From assembly GCA_934680015.1 (NCBI GenBank), contig CAKUSP010000002.1:186001-250000 (forward strand): DNA of 64,000 nt. The letters run 5' to 3'. The notes below the pieces were generated by a model. That model did not search any database. It was not told the origin of the DNA and saw nothing but the letters and a program-made list of their open reading frames with translations. Both the position numbers and the translations under genes were made by a program. How positions within the stretch are numbered: the first letter of the stretch is position 1; every line of letters begins with the position of its first letter. This DNA comes from an uncultured Bacteroidales bacterium (GTDB lineage: Bacteria > Bacteroidota > Bacteroidia > Bacteroidales > UBA932). Positions 17,115-25,670 of the stretch are shown here, piece by piece.

Positions 17115-18074
17115 ATGAAGTATAAAAAGGTAGTAGCGGCTTTGGCCTTGGGGGCTGTTGTATGTGCCTCGTGTAAGAAAGATGAAGATAGTACGACGAC
17201 TTATAAATCTTTGTCAGGTGATTTAAGTGTGGGGCTAGAATTCCCCGCTTTTGTAAATCCTGGCGATAAGTTCGAATTTAAGTCTTCTGGAGTGGAAGTG
17301 CCAGATAGTGAAACGGATGAGGAAGTCGTTCGCGTATATACATATAAGAATTCAGAGGATAATGTAAAAGATACTGTCGATACTTATTCTATTACAATTC
17401 CAGATATAGTAGGAGAGTATACGATTACGGCTACGGCGGAGGCAAAGGGCTATTATACTAAAACTAAAAAGCTCACTACTACGATTGTAAGTCAGAAATC
17501 CCTTACAGGATGTGATCGTACAGATCTACCTCAGGTGGTAGATACTCGCGATTCTAAAAGATACCGTACTACCACAATAAACGGGAAGTTATGGCTTGCC
17601 GAGAACTTGGCCTATTATCAGAAAGACGAGAACGGAAACTATCTGTTGGGGAGTTCGTATTATAGCGTAAAGGCCACAGATGACATTATGGGTGGCTTTT
17701 ATACATGGGAAGACGCTATAAAGTCATGCCCCGAAGGGTGGCGTATTCCTACAGTTTCCGAATGGGATAGTTTAGGCGGAATATCCGGAGATATGATGTG
17801 CGATGCTTATTATAATGGTGAAAGACTATGGGAATTCTGGCCTGAAGTTAAGAAAACCAATAAGTTTAAACTATATATGATGCCTTTTGGCTATGCTACG
17901 GTAGTAGATAAAGAGTATAGTTTTACAGGATTTAACGATTATGCTTTTTATTGGGCAGACGATAATGGCAAGCCGGTATGCAAATATGTTTTCGTTTCCA
18001 CTCCTAAAGTTCTTGAGTGGAGGGATGTAAGCCAGACTGATTTCGCGGCACAGATTCGATGCGTTAAGGAATAG
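17115..18074 (+). CDS. FISUMP-domain lipoprotein
   Basis: A 319-residue product with a lipoprotein signal (VVAALALGAVVCASC). A beta-sandwich region of about 110 residues with a PKD/Ig-like look follows. The C-terminal Fibrobacter succinogenes major paralogous (FISUMP) domain reads TINGKLWLAENLAYYQ, GGFYTWEDAIKSCPEGWRIP and AAQIRCVKE at the end. Such proteins are surface or secreted and of unknown function, probably binding. Its 3' end overlaps comEC by 11 bp in convergent orientation. Two more FISUMP proteins occur in the glycan locus. Confidence 0.85.
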   Translation: MKYKKVVAALALGAVVCASCKKDEDSTTTYKSLSGDLSVGLEFPAFVNPGDKFEFKSSGVEVPDSETDEEVVRVYTYKNSEDNVKDTVDTYSITIPDIVGEYTITATAEAKGYYTKTKKLTTTIVSQKSLTGCDRTDLPQVVDTRDSKRYRTTTINGKLWLAENLAYYQKDENGNYLLGSSYYSVKATDDIMGGFYTWEDAIKSCPEGWRIPTVSEWDSLGGISGDMMCDAYYNGERLWEFWPEVKKTNKFKLYMMPFGYATVVDKEYSFTGFNDYAFYWADDNGKPVCKYVFVSTPKVLEWRDVSQTDFAAQIRCVKE

Positions 18075-19137
18075 TCGCGATTTTTTCTAAGAGGCTTATT
18101 AATAGAAGCGCACATCTTTGTGTGATGTTTATAAGCGCCCCAGGACATATCCCTAGGGCGCTTGTGGTTATAGTTAGTACACTAAGATATATTAAGACCT
18201 CGCATATAGGGATTGCGAATAAATTGGTCAGTAAAAAATATTTAGGTAGAACATTAAATTTATAGACGGCTAATGGGGTAGTAAATAATTGGCAACTAAT
18301 GGACATGGCAAGGGATTTCCATAATTTAAAAGTAAGTCCTTTAGGAATGGGGTACCACTTTACTAATGGTTTGTATAGCAGGATTATACCAGCACAAGCG
18401 AGGTAGGACAATTGAAAAGAAATGCTTTTTATTACAAGCGGAGATACTGAGAGCTGAATCAAACAAGAAGTAAGTAGGCAATTTATAGCAGGTGCTTTTC
18501 TAGATGGAAGCAGACTATTGATATTGGAAAAAGATATAAACAGAAAAGCACGTACAAGAGAAGGACTAGCTCCGCAGACAAAAGTGTAAAATCCACTGCA
18601 AGATATTATAAGAACGCTTTTTACGATTTTCATTGTGACGCTGTTTCCTAAGGGTGACAGTATTTTTCGTGTCATTTCGGCCAATATCCCTAGGTGAAGT
18701 CCTGATAGGGCGAGAAGGTGCGAGGCTCCACTTGCTCTAAATGCTGCTTGAACTTCAGGGGATAGTGCTTGTCTGTCTGCACATAGTAGGGCCAATATCA
18801 ATCCTTTAGCGTTTTTGTCTTGAATAGGAAGTTTTAGAATCGCATTTTTAAGTGCTAGGGAAGACTGTAGGATAAAGTCTGGCTGCTGGATATTTTCGAA
18901 TTGGCATTTGTCCACTATCCCTGACAGTATACCGCAAAGAAACAATAGTGAGCCTACGATAGGTTTGATGTGAGCATTGGCATAATATAGAAATACAGCA
19001 TTTGCCCAAAGAAGTATACCTATAGCAGTGCCGTAATATAGAAGTGAAACTTCTCCCGAAGATGGGAGATAAAGAGAAGTAAATACCCCGATGGTAAAGG
19101 GCAGTGATATGATAAGAAGCGGACTATTATCCTTCAT
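18064..19137 (-). CDS. comEC: ComEC/Rec2-type DNA uptake channel, core domain only
   Basis: A 357-residue membrane protein consisting of the Competence domain: AFRASGASHLLALSGLHLGIL is the hallmark, followed by CGASPSLVRAFLF and SFQLSYLACAGIILL, with about ten hydrophobic segments. It lacks the C-terminal metallo-beta-lactamase domain of full ComEC. A cut-down N-terminal region lies before the core, as in many Bacteroidetes homologues. It would form the inner-membrane channel for single-stranded DNA. ATG 19137 is chosen over a start ten codons upstream that overlaps the ackA promoter region. Confidence 0.85.
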   Translation of the reverse strand: MKDNSPLLIISLPFTIGVFTSLYLPSSGEVSLLYYGTAIGILLWANAVFLYYANAHIKPIVGSLLFLCGILSGIVDKCQFENIQQPDFILQSSLALKNAILKLPIQDKNAKGLILALLCADRQALSPEVQAAFRASGASHLLALSGLHLGILAEMTRKILSPLGNSVTMKIVKSVLIISCSGFYTFVCGASPSLVRAFLFISFSNINSLLPSRKAPAINCLLTSCLIQLSVSPLVIKSISFQLSYLACAGIILLYKPLVKWYPIPKGLTFKLWKSLAMSISCQLFTTPLAVYKFNVLPKYFLLTNLFAIPICEVLIYLSVLTITTSALGICPGALINITQRCALLLISLLEKIATIP

Positions 19138-19177
19138 AGTTATGTTTGGTTTAGTGCGAAGATACATCTTTTTTTGC

Positions 19178-19185
19178 TAAATTTG
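19178..19185 (+). promoter_or_regulatory. -7 box of ackA
   Basis: TAAATTTG 26 nt upstream of the ackA start. A TTTG exists at 19145-19148 but the 29-nt gap is longer than usual, so the -33 element is uncertain. Confidence 0.5.
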
Positions 19186-19211
19186 CGCGCGGAAAACGAA
19201 TTCTATAGAAT

Positions 19212-20435
19212 ATGAAGATTTTAGTTATAAATTGTGGAAGCTCGTCTATAAAATACCAGCTTCTGGATATGCGAAGTGAAGATGATTATTCACTTTTGGC
19301 AAAAGGTAATCTAGAAAAAATTTCACTTCCGGACAGTAAAATCACCCACAAGCCGACCGGAAAAGATCCAGTAGTAAAGTGTATGAGCGTTCCAGATCAC
19401 ACCAAAGGGATGCAGATAGTACTTTCTATGTTGACAGATCCTACTTGCGGAGTGATTTCCCATTTTGATGAAATAGATGCTGTCGGACATCGTATAGTTC
19501 AAGGTGCAGACTTTTTTAATGGTTCTGTAATTGTGAATGAGGATGTTATGGAAAAGATAAAGATATGCTGTGATTTTGCTCCACTTCATAATCCTGCACA
19601 TATTCTCGGTATACGGGCAGTTCAGTCTGTATTGCCTAAGGTTCCGCAAGTGGTAGTTTTCGATACTGCTTTTCATCAGACTATGGCTCCTAAAAATTAC
19701 ATGTATGCACTCCCATATGAGTATTATGAGAAATACAGAGTTCGTCGCTATGGCGCGCATGGAACTTCACATCAATACGTAAGTCATGAAGGAGCTAAGG
19801 TCGCAGGAATAGATATAAATAATAGTCGTATAATAACTTGCCATATAGGTAATGGCAGTTCAGTTACTGCTATTAAAAATGGAAAGTGTGTTGACACCTC
19901 TATGGGTTTTACTCCTCTTGAGGGTATGATAATGGGTACACGTTGCGGAATTATAGATGCTAACATAGTACCTTATATAATGAAGAAAGAAAATCTCACT
20001 CCTGACCAGATGACGGATGTGATGAATAAAAAATCAGGCTTCATCGGGCTATCTGGAAAAAGTTCGGATATGCGCGATGTTGTAGGGTTCGCTGAACAAG
20101 GGGATGCTCGTTCGCAGTTAGTAGTGGACAAATTGGTCTTGGACATAACGAAACTTGTGGCTGCTTATATTGCAGAGTTAGGAGGAGTGGACCTGATTGT
20201 GTTTACCGCCGGAATTGCAGAAAATAACCCATGGCTTCGTGAAGATGTATGTAAGAACTTTGAGTGGATGGGGATACGCATTGACAAGGCGGTTAATGAT
20301 GTAACCCGCAATGCGGCGATTATTTCTGCTCCAGAGTCATCAGTTAAGGTGGCTTTGATACCTACGGACGAGGAACTTATGATTGCCAGAGACACCATGA
20401 GACTAACTAAAGGTTTAAAGAGATATGATAAGTAA
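19212..20435 (+). CDS. ackA: acetate kinase
   Basis: Interconverts acetyl phosphate + ADP and acetate + ATP, the ATP-yielding step of acetate fermentation. The 407-residue product has the ASKHA-fold signatures: MKILVINCGSSSIKYQL at the N-terminus, FDTAFHQTM, RRYGAHGTSHQYVS, CHIGNGSSVTAI, and VFTAGIAENNPWLRE near the end. It overlaps the next gene by 11 bp, so the pair is translationally coupled. Confidence 0.96.
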   Translation: MKILVINCGSSSIKYQLLDMRSEDDYSLLAKGNLEKISLPDSKITHKPTGKDPVVKCMSVPDHTKGMQIVLSMLTDPTCGVISHFDEIDAVGHRIVQGADFFNGSVIVNEDVMEKIKICCDFAPLHNPAHILGIRAVQSVLPKVPQVVVFDTAFHQTMAPKNYMYALPYEYYEKYRVRRYGAHGTSHQYVSHEGAKVAGIDINNSRIITCHIGNGSSVTAIKNGKCVDTSMGFTPLEGMIMGTRCGIIDANIVPYIMKKENLTPDQMTDVMNKKSGFIGLSGKSSDMRDVVGFAEQGDARSQLVVDKLVLDITKLVAAYIAELGGVDLIVFTAGIAENNPWLREDVCKNFEWMGIRIDKAVNDVTRNAAIISAPESSVKVALIPTDEELMIARDTMRLTKGLKRYDK

Positions 20436-21333
20436 TTTTTCCGAGCTTTTCGCAGAATTAAAAGAGAAAGGCATTACACGCAAGCTTGTTGTTGCGTGGG
20501 GCGTGGATGAACACAGTATAGAGGCTGCTTATAAGGCAGCGCAGATGGGCTTCGTAGAGGCTATCTTGGTCGGAGATAAGTCGCGCATAGAATCTGTCTG
20601 TGCGCAACAGGGTTTTGATCTAGATATGTTTACAATAGTGGACGAACCGGTCGAGTTAAAAGCTGTAAGCACTGCTGTTGCTATGGTTCATGATAAGCAA
20701 GGCGATGTTTTGATGAAGGGATTATGCTCTACAGATAAATTCCTTCGTGCCATACTTAACAAGGAAACGGGTTTGCTTCCGGCAAAGGGTCTTTTGAGCC
20801 ATGTGGGTATAATAGATAATCCTAATTACCATAAATTAATGTTTATAAGTGATATGGCTGTTATCCCTGCTCCGGAGTTCCGTCAGAAGGTGAAAGAAGC
20901 TTGTTTTTTAAGAGATACAGCACGTTCATTCGGTATCGATACTCCTAAGATTGCTTTTATAGCAGCCTCAGAGCAGATGCTAGACAGTATGCCAGCTTGT
21001 ATGGAAGGAGCGATGCTTTCCATGATGGCTTCTCGTGGCCAATTAGGTCAGTGCATCGGTGATGGTCCTCTTGCCCTTGATGTGGCTATAGATAAGGAAT
21101 CAGCAGAAATAAAGGGACTTAAGAGCGAGGTCGCTGGAGATGCAGACTGCCTTCTGTTCCCTAATATAGAATCGGCAAATGTATTCTGGAAGACTAACTC
21201 AAAGCTTTGTAAAGGAGTAAAGCAAGGCGGAATGTTGGTAGGAACATCAGCACCTTGCTTGCTTGTATCAAGAGCAGACAGCGCCGAGACTAAGTTGAAC
21301 TCGATTGCTGCTGCTGTAATGTGTGCAAAATAA
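20425..21333 (+). CDS. ptb: phosphate butyryl/acetyltransferase (Ptb/Pta family)
   Basis: A 302-residue enzyme of the phosphate acyltransferase family. The size and sequence (MKGLCSTDKFLRAILNKETG, LSHVGIIDNPNYHKLMFISD, QCIGDGPLALDVAID) match phosphate butyryltransferases of the PTA_PTB fold rather than the longer classical Pta. It transfers an acyl group from CoA to phosphate, feeding the kinase encoded just before it. Coupled to AckA it may act on acetyl-CoA, propionyl-CoA or butyryl-CoA; the substrate cannot be fixed from sequence. Confidence 0.88.
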   Translation: MISNFSELFAELKEKGITRKLVVAWGVDEHSIEAAYKAAQMGFVEAILVGDKSRIESVCAQQGFDLDMFTIVDEPVELKAVSTAVAMVHDKQGDVLMKGLCSTDKFLRAILNKETGLLPAKGLLSHVGIIDNPNYHKLMFISDMAVIPAPEFRQKVKEACFLRDTARSFGIDTPKIAFIAASEQMLDSMPACMEGAMLSMMASRGQLGQCIGDGPLALDVAIDKESAEIKGLKSEVAGDADCLLFPNIESANVFWKTNSKLCKGVKQGGMLVGTSAPCLLVSRADSAETKLNSIAAAVMCAK

Positions 21334-21912
21334 TTATCGGATAAGGCCTGTGCGCCTTCCGAATTCAATTATAAATTCGGCCGTCCCGGTATATCCGAGG
21401 ATGGTCGAATCTATACATAGGTCATAGTTCGACGCTACGCCCCAATTGGTAAAAGTAAAGAAGTTATAGTAATCAGAGCGCTCTTTATCTTTTCGTTGTA
21501 TAAGCAGTTCTGCCTCTCTTTCACTAAGATTTCGTTCTGCCATCATCTTTTTAATTCGAACTTCGAGTGGTGCGCTTATAAATATGTCTAGGCACTGCAT
21601 ATCCCTAAGAACGTAATCGGATGCCCTACCTACGAAGATAGCATCTCCCTTGCTTGCAATATCCCTTATGGTATCGCTTTGAATCTTAAATAATTCATTA
21701 TCTCCAAGACCAGTTCCGAATGTCCAAAAGCGATGTTTTTCATCGCTTGATGTGAATAGGTCTTTTCTAATTCCGCTCTTTTTTGCAGCTTCAGTAAGCA
21801 GTTCTCCATCATAGACAGGAATGCCAAGTATCCTGCCTAATTCGTCGGCAGTAGCTTTTCCTCCACTACCGAATTGTCTGCCAATGTTAATGATTATGTG
21901 CCTGTCTTTCAT
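21334..21912 (-). CDS. cytidylate-kinase-like family protein
   Basis: A 192-residue P-loop protein: IIINIGRQFGSGGKATADELG gives the nucleotide-binding loop, with FVGRASDYVLRD and a RIKKMMAERNLSEREAE lid region. It belongs to the cytidylate-kinase-like group common in gut anaerobes, distinct from the housekeeping Cmk; the phosphate acceptor is not established. Its stop abuts that of the acyltransferase gene with no gap, and it lies 4 bp downstream of the MATE gene on the same strand, so it is probably co-transcribed with it. Confidence 0.85.
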   Translation of the reverse strand: MKDRHIIINIGRQFGSGGKATADELGRILGIPVYDGELLTEAAKKSGIRKDLFTSSDEKHRFWTFGTGLGDNELFKIQSDTIRDIASKGDAIFVGRASDYVLRDMQCLDIFISAPLEVRIKKMMAERNLSEREAELLIQRKDKERSDYYNFFTFTNWGVASNYDLCIDSTILGYTGTAEFIIEFGRRTGLIR

Positions 21913-21916
21913 AATG

Positions 21917-23305
21917 TTATATTTTTATGCCGTAAGATGAAATATCTTCTCCATCTTTTAACTTTTTGAATTTCCTGAATGTAATGCTTATTAGAATAGC
22001 AGCGAGAACGAATGACAAGAAATCAGAAATAGGGAATGAAGCCCAGACACCATCCTCATTCATGCTTAGTGGAAGTATGTAAAGAAGAGGAACGAGAATT
22101 AAAAGTTGTCTTGAAAGGGATAGGAAAATACTTTTGCCTATCATTCCGATATTTTGATAAAGGTTCGATGCAACCAGATTTAAACTTATCAAAGCTATCG
22201 CCATATTCATTATTTTGAGTCCATAGATGGCATGACTCTCCAGTAAAGGATCCTCTGTAAATAGTCTAACTGCCACATGAGGGCATAAATAGCATGTTAA
22301 AAAGCATATAACAGTTACCACGGTAACGCATTTTGTGGTGAGCCAGAAGACCTTCCTTACCCTTGAGTATTGTTTGGCGCCCCAGTTGTAACTCGCAATA
22401 GGTTGCATACCCTGGTTGAATCCCATACAGATCATTAAAAAGAAGAAAGTAATTCTGTTAGCAATTCCGTATGCCCCTATGGCTATATCTCCGCCATGAG
22501 CTTTAAGTTGCTGGTTTATAAAAAGCGATACTATACAACTGGCAAAGTTCATAAGAAATGGTCCCATACCTATAGAAAGTGAGGCTTTGGCTATTTTGCC
22601 ATCCCATCCGAACACTCCTCTTTTAAAATGTATGATTCTATTTTTCTTAGAGAAAAAGTAAAAAGTATAGGCAAGTGCCATCATCTGGCATAGTATGGTG
22701 GCTATGGCAGCACCCTTTATCCCCATCTCGAATACGAAGATGAAAATGGGGTCCATTATTGTGTTTGCGATCACAGTAAATAGGGTAAGCCCCATGGCTG
22801 TTTTAGGATTGCCACTCGCTCTTATTAAATTATTCAGACCTAAGTATAAGTGTGTTACTACATTACCTAATAGAATAAATGTCATGTAGTCGTGCGCGTA
22901 GGGTAGTGTTACATCTGAAGCTCCGAAGAAATGCAGTATAGGATCCAGAAAAGCTAAAAAGAGAATGCTGAAAGAAAGTCCTAAAATTGTGTTCAGAGTC
23001 ATTACATTGGCCAGGACCTTATTGGCTTTCTCGTAGTTTCTTTGTCCTAACAGTATGGAGGTCATGGTTGAAGCTCCCACACCTACAAGTGTACCTATGG
23101 CAGCACTTAAGTTCATTATAGGAAAAGTGATAGCCAACCCTGATATGGCATTGGTCCCCACCTCTGGAATGTGTCCGATGTATATGCTATCGACCATATT
23201 ATAAAGCGACGATGCTGTCATCGCTATGATGCCAGGAATAGCATAACGCTTAAGTAGTGTCCCTACTTTTTCTGTACCTAATTCTAATGGAGCTCCGTTA
23301 TTCAT
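21917..23305 (-). CDS. MATE-family multidrug/cation antiporter
   Basis: A 462-residue inner-membrane protein with twelve predicted helices in two related halves (IPGIIAMTASSLYNMVDSIYIG and, in the second half, SIGMGPFLMNFASCIVSLFIN, GFNQGMQPIASYNWGA). It exports drugs or metabolites in exchange for Na+ or H+. Its start overlaps the end of the FKBP gene by 8 bp. Substrate unknown. Confidence 0.94.
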   Translation of the reverse strand: MNNGAPLELGTEKVGTLLKRYAIPGIIAMTASSLYNMVDSIYIGHIPEVGTNAISGLAITFPIMNLSAAIGTLVGVGASTMTSILLGQRNYEKANKVLANVMTLNTILGLSFSILFLAFLDPILHFFGASDVTLPYAHDYMTFILLGNVVTHLYLGLNNLIRASGNPKTAMGLTLFTVIANTIMDPIFIFVFEMGIKGAAIATILCQMMALAYTFYFFSKKNRIIHFKRGVFGWDGKIAKASLSIGMGPFLMNFASCIVSLFINQQLKAHGGDIAIGAYGIANRITFFFLMICMGFNQGMQPIASYNWGAKQYSRVRKVFWLTTKCVTVVTVICFLTCYLCPHVAVRLFTEDPLLESHAIYGLKIMNMAIALISLNLVASNLYQNIGMIGKSIFLSLSRQLLILVPLLYILPLSMNEDGVWASFPISDFLSFVLAAILISITFRKFKKLKDGEDISSYGIKI

Positions 23306-24314
23306 CTTTGTCGACTATTTCTATTTCAAAATAAATAGGGCAGTATGCAGGTATGGCAGAGCCAGATCCACTAGCACCGTAAGCACTTGTTGATGTCATA
23401 TATACGCGGCCTTTCTCGTGAGGCTTCATGTTGAAAATGCCATATGCAAATCCTTTAACTACGTTACTTTTGTTCGAAGTCATGGTAAGGTCTGTCGCTT
23501 CCTCTCCCCAGTTGATCAGTACTGGTTCGCCAGATGCTGTGCCACCAAATACTTTTGCTGAATCGGCTATGTTTGTATCAACTCCGGTTCCGTCGATTCT
23601 TCTGCATATATAGTTAATGTATATTTGAGCAGTTGAGGTGAAAGTGGTGTCTGGCTTGTCCGAAGCTTTATCTTGAACATAGTAAACGCCGGTTGTCAGT
23701 GAGTCTGCATCTTCCCATTCACTTCCCATAGTCTTTTTAAGCAATTCCATTTCCCACTCTTCCGTATCTTTGACTGATTCTACTATGGAGAATTCATAGA
23801 TCCTAGCATCAGTAGAACTGCTCATGGCGTCAATGTATTGTTGCTTAGTATCGTAGCGGCTGTTAGTAAGTAGCCATCCTGGGATTACGGCTTTGCATTT
23901 ACCGCCTATTCCCATATCTGAGAATAGTTCTTCGATACCAGCAAAGGTGCTGTTAGAGGCGCGATAAGAGAATTGTGGCCCATAGTAGTTCCGCTTGTCG
24001 TAATCTCCGAGCCTTTTGGAAATGGCCTCCGAAGTGGTCTCAACAATAGTCCCGTCAAGATCAGTAACCGTATATTCTAGTCTAAGATAAGGATTATCTT
24101 CTATGGAGCTGATACTTTTGCCCTCATCGCCTTTATCCATGTATAGTATCCATGAACCTAGTTCAGTTTCTTTCCATGAATTGTCTTTATTCATGTCGAC
24201 CCACGCTTCAAATTCCATCTTATTTAGCCTGCCGATGTTATCTGTCTGTTCTTGTGCGCAGGCGCCTAAAAACAAGGCTGCCGTCCCCAGCCATAATAAT
24301 GTATAATGTCTCAT
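23298..24314 (-). CDS. FKBP-type peptidyl-prolyl isomerase-like lipoprotein
   Basis: A 338-residue protein with a lipoprotein signal (LLWLGTAALFLGACAQ) and apparently two FKBP-like units. The first (about residues 50-190) contains DLDGTIVETT and LFSDMGIGGKCKAVIPGWLL. The second ends IPAYCPIYFEIEIVDKDE, the usual last strand of FKBP domains. Such proteins help fold envelope proteins in the periplasm or on the surface. Active-site aromatic residues are only partly conserved, so catalysis is not certain. It overlaps genes on both sides by a few bases, so it is part of an operon with the DHH phosphoesterase and MATE genes. Confidence 0.82.
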   Translation of the reverse strand: MRHYTLLWLGTAALFLGACAQEQTDNIGRLNKMEFEAWVDMNKDNSWKETELGSWILYMDKGDEGKSISSIEDNPYLRLEYTVTDLDGTIVETTSEAISKRLGDYDKRNYYGPQFSYRASNSTFAGIEELFSDMGIGGKCKAVIPGWLLTNSRYDTKQQYIDAMSSSTDARIYEFSIVESVKDTEEWEMELLKKTMGSEWEDADSLTTGVYYVQDKASDKPDTTFTSTAQIYINYICRRIDGTGVDTNIADSAKVFGGTASGEPVLINWGEEATDLTMTSNKSNVVKGFAYGIFNMKPHEKGRVYMTSTSAYGASGSGSAIPAYCPIYFEIEIVDKDE

Positions 24315-25318
24315 AATTCTATCTTTTCTACATATTTATCTATCTCGGAAAAGCTATGTATATCTTTACCTATAAATAATTTGCCTCCCGAGGCCAATTC
24401 ATGTCCACCTCCGTTGAAGTACTTTTGAGCGATTCTCCTAGCACTCCATCCCCGCTTTGCTCTTATGGACACACGAACTGTCTGTTCATCTTCCCGAAGA
24501 TATATCGATACTTTTACTTTTCCGATGGAGAGGGGGACATTTACCAGCCCTTCAAGTTCGCCCTCCTTTAAGCCAAATGTATGCCAATCCGAATCGCTTA
24601 CTTTTATAACTGCCAATCCATCCTCTCTTATGGTAAATCTATCTGAGGATAGGAAGTTTGCAAAAGCTCGTACTCTATTTTCCCTATAGTTATTGTAAAG
24701 ATTGGCAATAATTTCATCTCTATCGATGCCGTAGGAAAGCAATTGGCTTGCCATTTTGAAAGTCGAAGGGAAAGTGGCGCAGGAAAAATTGTTGGTGTCT
24801 GTGGTCATTCCACACATTAAGCAGTAGCCGCATCCGCCACTAAACAGAGCTTTCTTTTCTTCTTCTGTGCACAACTCATTGAGAACTTGAAATATTACTT
24901 CACACGATGAAGAAGTATCTATTTTGCTAAATATCAGATCGAACTCCTCTTTATTAGGGGAAGCGTGATGGTCGAAGAGAATCTTTTTAGCTTTTGAATT
25001 CCTTACGCTAACCGCAGGAGTACCGCATCTTTCTAAAACGGCAAAATCTGTACATAAAATTAAGTCAGCTTTTTCTATAGCCGTGTAAACCGAGTCTTCT
25101 TGTACTGGGGTAAAATGGCGATCTATAAATGATATGGTGGCCGGAAGAGGGTCTCTTATGATGTTGATGTCGTGTTTGCCGACATGCTCGAGATAATATG
25201 CAAGCGCAGTACTACTCCCCACAGCGTCACCATCCGGATGCTCGTGGGTAATAATAACGATTTTATCTGCATTCTCGATTATTGAAGCGAGACGTTGTAT
25301 TGCGCTACTTGAAATCAT
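24311..25318 (-). CDS. DHH-family phosphoesterase, NrnA-like
   Basis: A 335-residue protein with the DHH motifs THEHPDGDAVGSS (residues about 22-34), CTDFA, LFDHHASP, and the DHHA1-domain signature FNGGGHELASGG near the C-terminus. The family degrades short RNA oligonucleotides and/or pAp and cyclic dinucleotide products in the cytoplasm. First gene of a four-gene leftward operon with the FKBP, MATE and cytidylate-kinase-like genes. Confidence 0.94.
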   Translation of the reverse strand: MISSSAIQRLASIIENADKIVIITHEHPDGDAVGSSTALAYYLEHVGKHDINIIRDPLPATISFIDRHFTPVQEDSVYTAIEKADLILCTDFAVLERCGTPAVSVRNSKAKKILFDHHASPNKEEFDLIFSKIDTSSSCEVIFQVLNELCTEEEKKALFSGGCGYCLMCGMTTDTNNFSCATFPSTFKMASQLLSYGIDRDEIIANLYNNYRENRVRAFANFLSSDRFTIREDGLAVIKVSDSDWHTFGLKEGELEGLVNVPLSIGKVKVSIYLREDEQTVRVSIRAKRGWSARRIAQKYFNGGGHELASGGKLFIGKDIHSFSEIDKYVEKIEL

Positions 25319-25670
25319 CTTACAAATTTAATACATTTTATGAATTCTCCCGATTCTTTTCTTATGCCATGTAAGCATTTAGTAATTTTCAAAAAATAAC
25401 TTGATAATCGTTGCGTGTCTTTTTGGTATATATTCATTTTCTTATCAATCATGTGATAGAGATACTTTGCTAAAAATAAAGATGGAAATGGCTGGAAAGG
25501 ATCATATGAGAAGAAAAGAATCATTTTAAAACAACTTCTAAGAAATGGTGTCCTTTTTATCAATAAATGATAGCTTTATTATGCAACAGAATTATAAAAG
25601 TCTGCAATTATATTATATTGGACCTTCTTCGTGAAGTAATTTTAATAATTTTGTTTTCATATAAATTACT
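25319..25670. other. divergent intergenic region with -7 box at 25646-25653
   Basis: 352 bp between the DHH gene (leftward) and the SusR-like regulator (rightward). A -7 type box TAATTTTG occurs at 25646-25653, 17 nt before the regulator's ATG; the nearest TTG (25618-25620) is 25 nt away, slightly far. An 82-codon minus-strand frame here has no recognisable features and is not called. Confidence 0.45.

Noticed and set aside
25315-25563. 82-codon minus-strand frame upstream of the DHH phosphoesterase
   Set aside because: No homology, no signal or domain pattern, and a composition like the AT-rich intergenic region. It overlaps the DHH start.
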